NCBI RefSeq assembly: GCF_002443255.2
Contig: NW_019211457.1
Span: 12,211,194-12,275,193, forward strand
DNA length: 64,000 nucleotides
Reading direction: 5' to 3'
Source: Varroa destructor
Taxonomy: Eukaryota > Arthropoda > Arachnida > Mesostigmata > Varroidae
The notes below the pieces were generated by a model. That model was not told the origin of the DNA. It saw only the letters and a list, made by a program, of their open reading frames with translations, and did not search any database. Shown piece by piece: positions 1-14,000 of the stretch; the first letter of the stretch is position 1, and every line of letters begins with the position of its first letter. The position numbers and the translations under genes are program-made.

Positions 1-2439
1 TGTTAGGCACTGACTCCTGCAGTCTGTCAGGATGTCCTGGGTTTACCAGCCTCTACTTTTAAAGAAAGACAAACTTGCATCTATCTAAGTTATTGTTAAC
101 TTCCCGAAATTAAGAGCTAGCTTTAAATTTTTTTCAATTTGTTCAGATTATCGTTGAGATTTTGAATGTTGCTTAATGGGATATAACGCAATTTGGCAAA
201 ACATCTGAGTTAAAATCGGTTGAAAAAAATGGGCTCCGCAGAAAAAACCTCTTCCAGCTTCCGAGGCCAATCTTCAGTAGTCGAGTTTTCATCGTTCGAA
301 AATCACAGAGCTGCAAAAATTAATCGACGATTGATGAAACGCGGAAACCAACTAAAAACGGGTCCTTCCATGAATTGATGACAGGCGAATTGAAAGTGCA
401 TGTAATTTGCGGAAATTTAATTAACAAAAAATCCGCCTCGAGATACAGTCGCCAACCGGAACGGGACCAGACGAGAAAATGGCGTCGTTCTGCAGAGAAA
501 TTAAGCTCGGACACCAGGGGCATCTTCTCGTTCGCTGTCTCAATTCTCTTGAGAAGCTCACGGACTATTAAGACGGCAACCGAAATCACTCAGTTACTCG
601 ATGAAGACGCCAGACTTTATCGTTATGCCTCAGTTGCTTCCTAGACTAAGTAAAGGAACATCCAACGTTGGTTTTAGTGCGCTTATCCTCTCAATCTAAA
701 TCCGGTTGATTACGGGACTTTCTATGTTCCAAAAAGGGTAGTTGATGAGCATGCATATCCCACTATTGACTTCTTTTGAGAAGCTATAGGAAAAGAAACT
801 ACATATAGGATGGCTAATGATAGATACATGGCTGTCCTAAAAATGCGAAAAAAAAAAGTAAAAACGAGTATTTCTCACAAATATTACAAAATTATCCTTC
901 TAGCCCGACTAGTTTAGAAGGTAATAAATGTTAAGGTCTGCAGGATCCGCTTATAAGGGCCTAATATTACTATTCAGGGCATATACCTGCTGTCATATTG
1001 ACTCGAAGGTAAATTTTTTGACAGCGAAGTGCAAAGTGTAGGAATCTGCCCAGAATATTCAGAATTGTTTAAAAGGTACCCAGCCAATACCGGACTATTT
1101 CCACCGGAAAGCTCTTGACGGTTAAAGGAAATCAATTAGACTTGTTTAGGCTAAGTGATCAAAGTTTTCTTATCGAATCAGCCTTTTTTTGCAGGTAGGG
1201 ATACATAAAGCGGTCTGTTATTCTAGATTAACATAAATAAATTAATTTCGATAAGTTCCGCGCAGATATATAATAATATAATAAGATCGGACAGTTAAGA
1301 ACTTTGACGGGCAACAGTCAGCTGTAGATGACTTGGAACGGAATACCTAGGAGGGGCGTTTCTGTTTTTAGAAAGTTGATCCCTTCTCGTGAATGACTAG
1401 CTTGTATAGGTTTACGTCTGCAATTTCGGCAGTTGGGCTGAATGCTTCTTTGGGCCATGGCCAGAAATGAGCGGAAGGTAAGGGACTAATCTATGTTGAT
1501 TTTCTGTACTGTACAACAGAACATGGCTAGAACAGGCGCTAAGCTTCTCGCTACATAGAGTAGACGAGCTTCGAAACAACTACTAGACCAGGTATTTTCT
1601 TTTTGCTCTGTATAGGAAAATGATCATGGGCCTTAAGTCAGCTCTCTCGACATTTATGTCCGGTATAAATCCAAGCCACTTCACATAATACCATAGTATA
1701 AATCCATACTGTAATGTTGCTTAAGTAAAACCCGTACGCTTAATTGGTTAGGAAAACGCGAAAAAAAAATTCGATAGCGTACGCTGACATACTGCCAGAT
1801 TCACTTCTAATATATAAGTAATATGTCAAGATAAAGAGTTGGTGTGTCTAAATTAGCTGACTGTTCCTATGCTTAATTAATCTGCATAACCAATTTAATC
1901 TGCGCAAATGATAAAACTATCGCACATAAAAATATGATATTTTATTAAAAAAAAATATAGTACATATACCTCTTTAAAATCATTTTGATGTGCCTCGAAC
2001 AATTTTTGCGGCATTATTTTTTGCATCGTGAGCAAACGCATTTAAGCCATCGCTAATCGTTTTAATTTATTTCTTCGATTTCGCGAGAAAATCGTTTCTG
2101 AAATATTTCACACAATCTATAGGAGAACCAATTTTAATAATAAACACACTTATTAAGAGATCTATAAGCACAAATATATATTTCTCTTAAATAACGTAAC
2201 TGTTTAACAGCAAAAATAAATGTTGTCAAAAAATCGTTACAAACATTTCCAATGAACTGTCTTTATTTTTCATAGAAATATTTACCAATCCCTGGTGTAA
2301 ATAACGCATGCACATAGTTTTTGTATAACAATGCGGCCATTTTTTTTGCATGTGAAAATACTTTATGTCATCGAACACTCCTGCGTCTCTGGACTAAACA
2401 CCGTTTATATCGTGCGTCGTTTTTTCTGTTCTGAACCTC
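1..2439. other. AT-rich DNA without supported genes
   Basis: Overlapping ORFs of 89 codons on both strands at 320-644 show no recognisable domain or splice partners. Nothing else stands out. Confidence 0.6.
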
Positions 2440-3480
2440 TCAATTTTCTGCCGCTAGGACACGATTTGACGTCGCTACCGCCCCATGTTTTAAATTAGGG
2501 CTTGTCCCCCCTTATGTGTTTTGTCTGCATATTTATGTGTGCGTGCTTGCGCGTTTTCTTGGCCAATAAGTAAGACCGGCGATTAACCGCCGTTGGTTCC
2601 CACCGTTGGATTGAACGCGATGATAGAACAGCCGCATGCTAACGTCGTGTACGACTGTTGACTGTCGCGACTCCATTTAGTCGCCGGTCATTGTCGCCAT
2701 CGGCAGGCAGGGGTCTTACGCCGTTGTCGTATGATCACCGCTGGCAGGATTGTACTGGTCGGCGGCGTGGTCAAGCTGGCCACTCGAATCGGTGGCGGCG
2801 GCAGAAATCAAAAGAAGACGAGAAGCGCCACGACAAGAAATCCCGCAAGGTCATCCGTCGGCCTCCTTGAGAGATCCCGGCCGGCTAGCAAGCAAGTTGG
2901 GGGCTGCGGGAGGGGGCCGGAGGGGTAAAGCAGCGTGAGCATTAAACAGGGACGGGCGGGCGGGCGGTCGGTCGGTCGGGCGAACGAATGAATGGAGAGT
3001 GAGAAGCGAGCGCAGTACTGCTTTCGCTCATAAGGATCACAGCAGCAAGTACAGCTTCTACACCGGGACCGCTACCTCTATCGCAGCAGCTTCACACTGC
3101 TCACTGACGGCTGGATATTAGTATCACTAGCACTTCGGCGACGGCGGCCACAACAGTTGTTGCTGGTGCTGCTGCAGTGCTTGTAATCGTCGCAGTACAG
3201 ACGAAGTTTGCATAATAACAGTGCAAATGCATAGGGAGGGGCTGACCACGACCAGCAGCGGACGGACACACATACAGACACAGGAGGCGAGGGCAAATGA
3301 ATGAACGACTGAAAGAAACAGCGGGTAGAGGCACGAGGGGTGGCAGCGCCAATAGTAATAGCAGCAGACAACGAGGGGGCACTAGCAAACTACAAAAGAA
3401 ACCGATCGCTCCGGAGCTCTGCCGGTCAGATGCACCTAAACACGCGCGTCGCGAACAACAACAATCAATTCTTTTTTGTC
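2440..3480. promoter_or_regulatory. GC- and CpG-rich island with G-quadruplex motifs
   Basis: A stretch of markedly higher GC content than its surroundings, rich in CG dinucleotides and GCN repeats. It holds two plus-strand G4 motifs: 2899-2925 and 2949-2964 (GGGACGGGCGGGCGGG), followed by a GGTC run. Overlapping ORFs of 60-140 codons on both strands are compositional. It could be a promoter or 5' UTR of an unseen gene; no exon could be linked to it. Confidence 0.4.
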
Positions 3481-4690
3481 TTCTGCGTATGTTTTCAACT
3501 ATCAATTGCTGCATGAGGATTACTGCTACCGTTAAAGTATCGGCTACTCGAAGTGTTGTATGGACCTAATCAAGGTTGTGATTATGATCGGGTAGGTTAC
3601 GCGCCCTCAAATAGGAAGAAGATACACGTTTCTACCAGAGGACTAATAATTAAGACCTTTATTGGTCTTCTTTATTGAAGTGCGTGTAATATTCTCATCT
3701 GTGTTATCTGAAAATACCTCAAGCATCCACTACTCGCGCGTATGGGACGTTGTGAGATGTGTTACAGAAATCAAAACAAGATGTTCCTATTACAAGTGAG
3801 TTCTGATCCGCTCTCTTCGTAAACAAATTGAAAATGCTTCAAACGAATCTTATACATTGGGCGTAGTCTATGATGGCAAATGTTGACGACAAATCAATAT
3901 TAGTATGAAGTAAGAATTTCCCTATTTTATATTTAATTGTTCAGCGTTATGACTTTATTACAAGTAATGTCATTCTACTTGACGAATTTTGTACCAGTCA
4001 TCACGTCAGCGTTTCACGTGGAAATTTTACCACTTATTTAATATAGAAGAATCCTTTTATTTAACGTCACATAATATAGCCCGTATAGGTATTATATTAC
4101 TTTGTTACAAGTCTGATTGCCTATCTAATGTAAGCCAAGTTCTGAATTTACTTGCGTACATTTCTACAAGTACCCGCCACAGGCAAAACAGTGGGTGAAA
4201 TGCGGACCTACACATATAATATCGGCTCGATTTTCTCTACTCAGATAATGATTATACTGGAGTATGAGCAGTTTGAAGTCATCACCTTTACGGCACAGTG
4301 AGCCCCATTCGCATCTCGGCTATATGGAGCAACAATAGAAACACTTCTAAATGATTCTGTCTGTTGCCATACTTGGCTGCAATCCCGGCATAGCCCTTGG
4401 CACCACGCTGGCATAATGTTAATTTTGTTTTGGCACAATACTGTTGCATAACAGTGTTCACGTAATACTTGTTTTTCTAAGTGACGCTTGTTAGGACCAG
4501 CAAGTCCTTCGCTTACCGACAAAGCATCAAGGGCGCGCGATGGCCGTGCGACATGACGTTCATGTGTCCGGGTACACGTCTCACAGTAACAAAATTGGGA
4601 TACGCTTTCAGGAGGTACTCATTTGTTCCATCTGATCCAATCGCTGCCTTACGCTTATTTTTGTCAAGACATCGAAAACGTATTTCAAAC

Positions 4691-4695
<5 letters not shown>

Positions 4696-4727
<32 letters not shown>

Positions 4728-4743
4728 GTGTGTGTGTGTGTAA
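4696..4743. repeat. (TA)n followed by (TG)n microsatellite
   Basis: About 19 TA units run into a TG tract. Confidence 0.95.
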
Positions 4744-7700
4744 TCTAATATCATGTTGGTTTGTCCTTGCTAATAATGAGCCTGCCTTTCAAAATACCAA
4801 AGAGCTATAAAACAATGATGGGAAAAATGGTTTAGCAGGCGGAGGCCGTAATCGTAATATTTATTGATACATTTACGTATCGGCCATTATCATATGTCAC
4901 GCTATATAAATGGAATTAAGCTTAAAAATATGTTCAGTAACAATAAATATCACTTCCTTATTACTGTTACTGAAGATTTAATTGCGAACGCCAAAACATA
5001 ATTGTTTTGACATATAACATCTTAAATGACTCAGTGCTGGAAATAATTGAATTGTGAACTTTTACATCTCTGTAGCCTGAGGTTGGTCGGGGATAAAATC
5101 TCCGCATTAGAAAATTGTTGGCGTGAATTGAAAGAGATTACTGCAAAATAGCTATTCTTCATCCATCTCTAACCACCGGATGTGTTTCGACTGTTGTAAC
5201 GGTGAAGACACGAGTTCGTTCATTCTTATTCTCTGCTAGTCAACAATAACATTGCTTCTTATTATTCACCGTTATTGTTACTGGCTACTCCGTTGGCCTT
5301 TGTTAGAAAACGGTGGTACGTGCACAGGCGCATGCGTGCGTGCGTGCTGTGTCCACACTATGGTTTACCGCTGCAGTGGTAGGGTGTAGTCGGCAAGGGC
5401 TTCGTCGTAGTGGTGACCGCAGTTACCTACATCAACCACTGCTGCCGCTCCTATGCATCACCTAAATACGGAAGAACATTGCGACGACAAATAACACGAA
5501 CGAAAATATTGTCGCCATATTCTGTTTCTGACATATACATGTAACAGATAAGGACATCTGTCGTCATTTCAGTCACGACGCCATTTTTTCACTCGAAATA
5601 GGTCCTAGTCGTTCGTCGTAGCGACGATGCATACACTCAAGAAAGCACAAGTTGCTGAACCTACATACATACCGTTATCGAACCAAATACTTTCTCCAGT
5701 GACCGTTACCACCGACCAGACATTTCTTAGTTGAGTGTCATTCAGATAGACAGACGATGGCACTTCCATTTTAAACGACCGCCAAAGACGTTAACAGAGT
5801 ACTACTGAATAGATCCGGCAAAACGATACCTCATAGTGTATTTGGCAGCGCTCATTCCTGTATACGAGGTCACCAAACTGCTAGTTTAGCAACAATGCTT
5901 TGGCCGGCAAGGTCATCTCTTGATACGGTCTGTCCTGCGCGTAACCTTGCCCTAACATATTGCCACGCCTAGATATATAATTACCGTTTATTATTTTTAT
6001 TAGCTATGCGAAGGGAACAGTTTATGTAAGATATAAAGGAATTAATTTAACGATTCTAAAAGAGCCAACTTGATGGGAAGCTCATCATTGAGGGACCTAA
6101 AGTTTGCGTTCTTTGCAACGGCCGGTGGATAGACAAACTGTACATGACGACGACGACGTTGTCTAAATGGCCGAGCTGCGCATCCAAGGAGCATGCCGTG
6201 AAACGGACTATCCCGGTGGCATACATTTGGTAAACTACCGCCGCTCCTACCGGCGACTTCGCGTACGAACGTAGTTTATGCCCAGCAACTCCTGTTGGCA
6301 GCTATAGCGGTGACGGCGGTGGCAAGGAACAGCCCATTCAAGCCGCGACGATCGTATCGTTAACGCTCTGACATGTTCTCACCTCGTCGGTCGTGCCAAG
6401 AACTCAGTTCTGGTTTACGGGCCGATTTCAGTATTTTTAAGCATGTGTTGCCTGCTATTTATAGTAAAAGAATTATTTCGTCTGGCACAAGTACAATATA
6501 TATGCAAATCAAATTTCTGTTTTGGGGACATTTGTAATTTCTAAGTCGTCTAGAATTTATTTAATCCAAATGCGCTACTTTTAGCCTAGCGGGCCAAGAA
6601 TATGTCAGACTAATCGCTTATCTGAAACAGACTCGCGGCGATTGCAATATACAGTGATTACCATAATTCTCAAATCGATTTCTACGGAACTTGCTTTCAA
6701 GAACTGGTTATTTCGAAAAAAAAAATCGTAATGTGTTTTTTAAATGCGCAATAGTCATTGGCTTAAAAAACCGAATAAAAGCTCTGACCCCTCTAGAATA
6801 GCTGGTAGTATTTACACTCCGTTTCGAGCGTACTCGCCATAGATCATCTGGATGAATATCTAAACGTGCTAGCTAGCATCGGCGTAATAATATTATCTGC
6901 AACATAATAATAATAAAGAAGTTTTATAAATCGGGTACATATGTGTAGCTACCACTGCGCCAAGGAATGATAGTACCTCCCCTTACCTCATCTGTTGGTA
7001 TCGTCGCTGCAACGGAACAACGGACCGAATGATAAGCGGTGGCTGTTAAAGGAGAAAATCAGGCATCTTTTACGGTCAACGGATACAACCCGCCGGCGGG
7101 AGCCAAGACCTTTGTCCTACAGACATTAGCATAGTATATGGTCTTTGAGAGTTATCAATATCGTTTGTAATCAGGGCATACCAGTAAGATGATCAGCGTA
7201 ATTTTAAGCTTTTTAAGAACCAACTTTAGTGCAAAAGTGAAACATCGGTGGTGTATTACATTTCCACAAGTGGCACCCCTCCGCAGAGCATTTTCAGACT
7301 ATCCCCAAGTAATAAAACTGAGACGCACTTAAGTAATAGTCAAAAGTGGACACTGAAGTAGTCGCAACGTGTCCACGTTTATACGACTATTAACAATTAG
7401 TCAACAGGGAAACGGATATGCACAATTTACCTGCAGTCTCACACCAAACGCTCGTTATTCCTAATGTCACTAACTACGGTATTATACGTAAGTACACAGC
7501 TGGCTGGCTGCCTGCCTGTAGTAGATTTTCGTTACCTTTCTGTACGATACTGGCGTTTGTTGTAATTGTCGTTATTGTTGTTATTAGCGGCGGCTTTTCG
7601 ATCTTTTTCTGACTTTTTGTCTCGAAAATGTGTCGACAAAAGACCCTGAAGCCGGAGAAACCAGCGCCATACGGAGGTGGACGACCGGTCTGATTTTTGC

Positions 7701-9041
7701 TGCTTTTCCGTCGCACGTTTTTTGCAATGAGTTGTTGGCCTTGAATGAATAACACCAACGAACTAATAGGGCGGTACCAACAATTGTGCGACCGCTTCCT
7801 GTCAATAAGCTGAAGAACTGCGACGGCACAGAGGAAGGTCAGTAGGTGGCACATTTTTCGATGCCTCACCATCATCATCGCAAAAATGTTTGTGCCGGCA
7901 GCGCTGCCATCGCCCTTGCGGCGCCACTGTTTTGGCGCTCGCTAACTATTCCACCCTCTGGTGGATGTCATCGTCATCTTTGTTTACCGTGACACGAAAA
8001 ATAACTCCGGGCGTCGCGGGCAAAAGGGAGGAGGGTACCGGGAACCGCGAGAGAATGAGAAATAACTTGTACTCACGATTACAGTACACCTCTTATAGCT
8101 TTTGATAGTTTGGTTGGTAGCAAACCTGTAAAGAGAGAAGATAGACAGACGACGGCACGCACATAGCTGTTGTGGTGATTAATCTGTGGCGGCACGGCAA
8201 CGGTAGTAACAATAGGAACAGCGATAAGATTAAACTAGTAGGAAATCACTAAATTAACTCTCGGGTAGTTATTTGCATGCATAAAGCCATTTGAATTCAG
8301 CGTTTTACCGCATTATACAAGATAAAAAAAACATAATTGCAACTATTGTTTCGTTCATTATTATCGTAAATGGATCTCCTACACAGAAACTTAATAATGC
8401 CTATAAATTTAGGTGCTGCTTATCATGATGAAGACTGAGGTTATTCGGCCCTTTAGCTATTCTGGCCCGGTACTCTGCACACGCTGCTTTGATTGATCTT
8501 ATTTACATAGAGTGAATTTTTATTGGTGCAAATTTTTGTCATGAAAGTATTTTTCAACTTTAAATTTTGTGATCGATACAAAACGAATGGTGACTAGTTA
8601 TTTTTGCGAGTAAACTGATCAGTGCATAAAGCGCTTAAATTTATCAAGTGCCACAAAAATTTGTAGGTTGAGAGTAACGCCTATATGATACTGTCTTTGT
8701 CTGATCGGTTTTGATTATACAATTATATTCTCCAAAGATTTTACGAAGCAGTTGAAAAATTATAATTATCTTCATAGCTACCTATAAAATTACGTATTTA
8801 CTAGAAACACGAACCCCTCCGAGCAATGACAAGCTACAAATAACGCAATGCGTCAAGTTGCGTCACAGATAGTTCATTTACCAGCGTTTATTTTTACAAT
8901 CAAGCAAACTAATTGTATGATAATACATGCCACGCTGCCACAGTATAATTCTCATGTAAACATTCATCAGAAAGATGTGGGAAAACCTGTACTAAAACAA
9001 AAAAATACAATAACGAGGACTTTCTGTGTCTTTGTACGTGA

Positions 9042-9079
9042 TTTTTACTATATATATATCTCTATATATATAGTAAAAA
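9042..9079. repeat. Perfect 17-bp palindrome hairpin
   Basis: The arm at 9042-9058 (TTTTTACTATATATATA) is the exact reverse complement of 9063-9079 with a TCTC loop. The non-TA ends (TTTTTAC/GTAAAAA) show it is more than a TA repeat. Confidence 0.7.
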
Positions 9080-12000
9080 ATATTTTTCTTGGTCGATTCT
9101 CTGATGGGTGGAGTACCCAGTCAGAACTTTCGGCTCTGAAATCGCTTTAGCACCACGGAAGTCATGTGGTATATACACTCAACCCCATAACAACACAACA
9201 CCACATATTGACATATGTGGTAGACTATTGATTACAACTCGTCACTATCGACTTTTTTTCTATCGTCAAGAAGATTATTCCGTGGATGCCTAGCCTCAAA
9301 CGTGTCACTGGTTCAAAGCTGACTAAAGCGGGCCTACACTTCGCTGCCGTTTCACTTATCATTGAGACGATTTGAACAAACGAGTAAAGTTCCTTTTTCT
9401 ATCTAGAAGCGCTTTAGGACTCGACTGAATAGGATGTCTGTGAGCAAACCGTTCTAGTGGTATGGTCTCTTTTTGAGATTCTAGTATCATTAATATCCTT
9501 TCGAAAGTGCGCGCCAAAAAGCATTGTTGTTTTATCGGCACGCTACTGTTTCTTCTTCAACTTGTAGCACTGTTATTTAGAAGTAGATTAGCATTCGTTA
9601 CGTCTCTAGTTGGAAGCGGTGTTACTTGAGAGCTTGGTAGCTACATGAAGCAATGATACAACACGAAAATATTTTTTCGTCAATGTGAAATAATTTGCTC
9701 AGTACTTGAACAGTACTCTTCATTTTGATAAGCCAGCTATGTACCGACTGAGTTACACTTTTCGCGAAGAATCTAAGCATCGATCCAAAAAAGATCGTTT
9801 TTTTTATTTTTTAATAAACACACGAGAAACAGAGTTAGATCATCATCAAAATTAGCATTTTTCATCTGCAAAATCGGATGCAGTTATAATCTTCAAAGAT
9901 TATTTCCTATTTACTTCTTGTCCATAACGTGATAACTCTACAATAATAGAAATAGTGCCTTTTACCATATTGTTGTGCCACCGATGTGTATGGTTAATGG
10001 GCCCACTCGTTGCCGAGGAACAAGCGTCTGGCGTACGTCAAGGAAGCTCAGTAATAATATGTGGATCTGCCATCTAAGCGGCTAGGCTGACGGGAGCCAC
10101 CGTCTGTTTACCAGCCGCGAAGTGTACGAGGTAAATATGCAAAAGGACAATACTTCCATCGAGTCTGCTCGGAGATGTCAAAAGGCAATAAAAAGACGTC
10201 CATTTCCGAACTTGAATTCGAGCTAATAAATATTGCTAAACAAATAATGAACCGCTTATGGTTATGATCTACACAAGCTGAAAGGACGTATTGTTTATTA
10301 TACAAAGGATCAAGCGGTTTTTTTAATGTACATCGTGATCTTAGTCACAATATCAGCTCAGACATATATTCGCACACATAAGAGATTATTATAGCTAAAA
10401 TTGTATAAGACAACTGGAAGGTCTAAAGGGACCGCTGATACCATTGTTGCTATTAACAACCATCTTTACTAATGTCAGTAATAATGATCCTTGAGTCACG
10501 CAGACCATCATCAAAGGCTCAGAGTATTCAGCTGAACATGTGTGCATTAGCGTTCGCTGAGGCACTCAGAAAAATTGAGATATAAATCATATTCTGGAAA
10601 ATTCGATTGTGCCGATTGTTATTCGTAAACTTAGAACTTTAAATACTTCTAGGAAACACGCCCATCAAGTCGATACTTATGGATAATAACATCATTTTGT
10701 GGAGCTCCTTAACGTGCAAAATAGTGCACGTATTTAATATCAAAAAATACAGAAAAAACGTTTTAAGCAATATTTTGGCGACGTTTTAAGAGAGTTACCG
10801 CGTTTTCTCCAAAAAAAAATTACCCAAGAACTGATAATTATGACCGGACTACACAAGGATTTTGACTAAACAATTCTTCTATTATATCAGTAAACACTGG
10901 CGGCATCTAAATGTCATAAATAGCTGTCAGAAGCTGAACTGCAGAACTAGCAGAACTGAAGCCGTTTTACAATGAGGTGGTGCGCTAATATCATAGAGAA
11001 GTCCCATAGGTAACAGTCTTCTGCAGAGGTTTACCACGATCCGGCAAGACGTTCATGTTGCTTAACGCATTTAAATATCTACACGATAATAAATTGTTAC
11101 CGTCAATCGGTTTTAGGGGACTGAATCTGAGAATTCTTGCAACACTTATAACCATCTTTTTCGATGCTCTTTTGAAATAATGTGATTTTATCTGAAAGAT
11201 TCATTGTGCGCTTGCTATACGCCTTAATAATTATATACTGGTTAATTAGATAATTATTCGGAGAGATATATTAAAAGGCTAGTTTATCGTACGGTTTAGT
11301 GGAAGCTGTTCCGGTCACCTCCACCTGCCACAGCTCCAAAGCTATTTGATGCTCAACGATCGTAGCATGTATGCGTACAGAACCTACAGAGATATCGGAA
11401 AATTTTGCTTCATACCTTCGCTTTCGAATCAGTCAACGGCGTTTATGTGTGAAGTTTGTTAATGTCTCCTTTTGTAAGCCGCTCGGTAGCATATGTCATC
11501 TTCATCCGGAACCACCGTGCTGTACACTATCCAATATCCGTCGTAAGCTACGATTCCGGGATGCACCGCACAGACAGATAGACGCTTGCTTTCAGTAACC
11601 ACAAAGTCCTATTCAAATATTGTAGTGAAAAAGAAGATTTTAGTAATTTGTGTTAAAGGTCTCTGTTAGTTTCCTTTATTAATTCCAAGGAGAAACAATC
11701 TTGATGTTAGGCATCCAGAGTATTATAGCTCTATCCGTAAATTCAACAAACGGTATTTGTCAAACGAAACCGTAGGCTATACCATTGACTAGCTCAAAAA
11801 TCGCTGTAATAGGCAAATCTTATGACGAATTCAGCAATAATATTTATTGATATACTATTATCTGCTAAAACGGCACACTGTGGGCGTGCCCTTATGGCCT
11901 TTACGCGATCGGCGGTATCAATATTTGGTACCACGCTACGTGCGCTTGATATCTTGTCAAAATGAAGGTAAAATTACTAATATAAAGATCGATTTCAATC

Positions 12001-12674
12001 GGCATCGTGATCGATACAGATATCGCCGTATCCGGCCGGAGCGCGTCCATTCAGCGAGGTGATAGACGAAGGGCGTTTATTATCTCGTAGAAGGCAACTG
12101 TGTCGAAGAGTATTATATCCAGTCCCTTGTTGCGCTTTATTGCAATATAAAGCATTAATAATTAATTAATAATAGCAACATAAAGATACTGATACTGGTA
12201 TCTGTGCGTAAATCTAAGTGATCTAGTAAACGAATGGCGCCTTCTTGTTGTAAAAGCCCGCGGCTGACTTTTGTATTGAAATGCATTTTCTTCTCAACTG
12301 TTCTGATTGCAATTGTGCCTTTGTCGCGGAAAGAATGCCGTACTTGCACTCGGTAAATATGGTATCTTTTGCAGGTTTCGTTGTATCCTGTATCTCTGTC
12401 GCTGGGTTTAGCGCTGCTTTAGCGCAATGTAAAATTCAGTGATTCGAGGTTATGGGATTCCTATTCCTCTATTCGCAAATAAAAATAATAAATTAGACAG
12501 ATTCATCCGAGCGAAGTTTAGTTTCTATAGCAAATAAGTAAGCACTACTGTAGAGTGTTGCTGGCTTGAGAGGCTGATCTAATATTGAACAACCCTGCAT
12601 TCTGAAACTGTTAAATCGGACAAATGCACAATGTGCAAATGTGATCCATGAAATATATTTATAGAAAGAATACG

Positions 12675-12923
12675 CTAGACGTTAGGATCGTTTCGGTCTG
12701 CGTAGTATCTGTTAACGGACAACCAGTTTAACGAATCAGTAAGGTGCCTGTGATCCCTTCGATCTGGAAATAGCCTAAGTAGGGCCTGCTTATCCAGCTG
12801 CAGAAGAGCGTATTTCACATCTACTGCAAGCATATTCAATAGAAGAGGACTAGTCTTGATATCAGAGGCATAGCACGTCATGTGGTCCGTCCAAAATCTA
12901 CGGCAACTTCTCATCCTGTCCAT
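12675..12923 (-). CDS. Open frame of 82 codons, unrecognised
   Basis: ATG to TAG; codon choice looks less AT-biased than the flanks. ALLQLDKQALLRLFPDRR and SLNWLSVNRYYADR suggest an amphipathic protein or a mobile-element remnant, but no motif is decisive. Confidence 0.2.
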   Translation of the reverse strand: MDRMRSCRRFWTDHMTCYASDIKTSPLLLNMLAVDVKYALLQLDKQALLRLFPDRRDHRHLTDSLNWLSVNRYYADRNDPNV

Positions 12924-13540
12924 TCAATACCTTGGCTTAGATCAACATAACCCTTTTCTAATGATGTATCTACACTTATAACATTATGATATTGATTGTA
13001 GATCCTGTTATACGTAATCGGTTGTAGCAAAACGTCTATTTGTTGTTTGATTTAGTTGTTTCCCTATCTACGATATAGCTTGTATTACCTATAAATTAAT
13101 GAAATCTTATCGCAGGCCTTTCAGTCTACCTGTAATGGTACCACGTAGCAAATCATAACGCTGAATTCACCAACCACGAGGTATTTCTCCGACCCGGCAA
13201 ATAACATCCCAAGCGACTTTTCCCTTCACTTCGATTAAACATGACATCACCGTATTATTTATTGACTTTGACCGCACACAGACAGCTTTACGTCCAGCTT
13301 ACCTTGCGGGGCTACCATTCTGAGTTCCGTGTTTCTGCCGCTGACGCCCGCAGAAGGCATGTTATATATGTATATAGACATATGTATATGATAATCAAAG
13401 ATGAAAGAGCCCGCACCAGCTTGACAGCGGCACAAACAACGCGGAAGAATGGTGACACGCGTCGCTGTACGCCTTCGTTTTGAAGCGAGTCAAATAAATC
13501 TAGATTTGAAGAAAGAGAGGAAGAAGAAGACGAACTGCAC

Positions 13541-13643
13541 ATCTGAATGGTAAGAGCCTTTGGGGAGGGGGGTGCTTATGGGTTGTCGCCGTTGTCGTTT
13601 TTGTCGGTGACCTGTTTGTCGCAAAGGTTTTGTTTCGATGAAG
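13541..13643 (+). promoter_or_regulatory. Candidate first exon or promoter region of the cuticle gene
   Basis: The cuticle gene needs a short upstream exon encoding Met or Met-Lys that ends at phase 0. Two candidates lie here in a locally GC-rich patch: an ATG directly followed by GTAAGAG near 13546, and ATGAAG followed by GTGAAG at 13638. A third, ATGAAG followed by GTGCGT, is at 15434 next to a TG repeat, and the assembly gap at 16370 could hide another. I cannot choose between them from sequence alone. Confidence 0.25.
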
Positions 13644-14000
13644 GTGAAGCCAGAAAAGCCCTACTCCTTTGCCTTCGGACGAGGCCAGATCGGCCACGAT
13701 TTGGGCAATAGTTCTGTTGCTGTCGCCGTTTCTTCGTGCGGTGCGGTACGTTCGCTGAACGCTGTAGCTTCAGTTCTGGGTCTTTCTTCTGCTGACGTCA
13801 ATCCGATTCGTCGAATGGTAGGGAGTATGTTTGTAACGTCCACCAATCTGTTCGCTGATATGACACCGGTCACATTCGGTTTGCACGACAAGCGTTGCAT
13901 GGCTAGAAATGACAATACATCTAGAATGGGGCTGTACGATCATATAGTTGTACAAGTCTTTTTAGAATGCATAATTTCCAAGTGTAACGGGATTGCGTAG
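13638..14000 (+). CDS. Open frame of 120 codons in GC-rich patch
   Basis: ATG to TAG with no stop (MKVKPEKPYSFAFGRGQIGH onward). The opposite strand is also open for 84 codons, so base composition may explain it. Its ATGAAG is also a candidate first exon for the cuticle gene. No family recognised. Confidence 0.22.
   Translation: MKVKPEKPYSFAFGRGQIGHDLGNSSVAVAVSSCGAVRSLNAVASVLGLSSADVNPIRRMVGSMFVTSTNLFADMTPVTFGLHDKRCMARNDNTSRMGLYDHIVVQVFLECIISKCNGIA

Larger units (their letters stand above)
3500..13230. other. Intergenic or intronic DNA without supported exons
   Basis: Stop codons are frequent in all frames and no family motif is seen. It contains the TA/TG microsatellite near 4.7 kb, the palindrome at 9.0 kb and GC-richer patches near 5.3, 6.1-6.4 and 7.6-8.2 kb that could be untranslated exons or regulatory DNA. 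Confidence 0.55.

Noticed and set aside
3078..3569. Overlapping ORFs on both strands in the GC island, including a Leu/Pro-rich 137-codon one
   Set aside because: Open frames on both strands reflect GC-rich triplet repeats, not a conserved protein.
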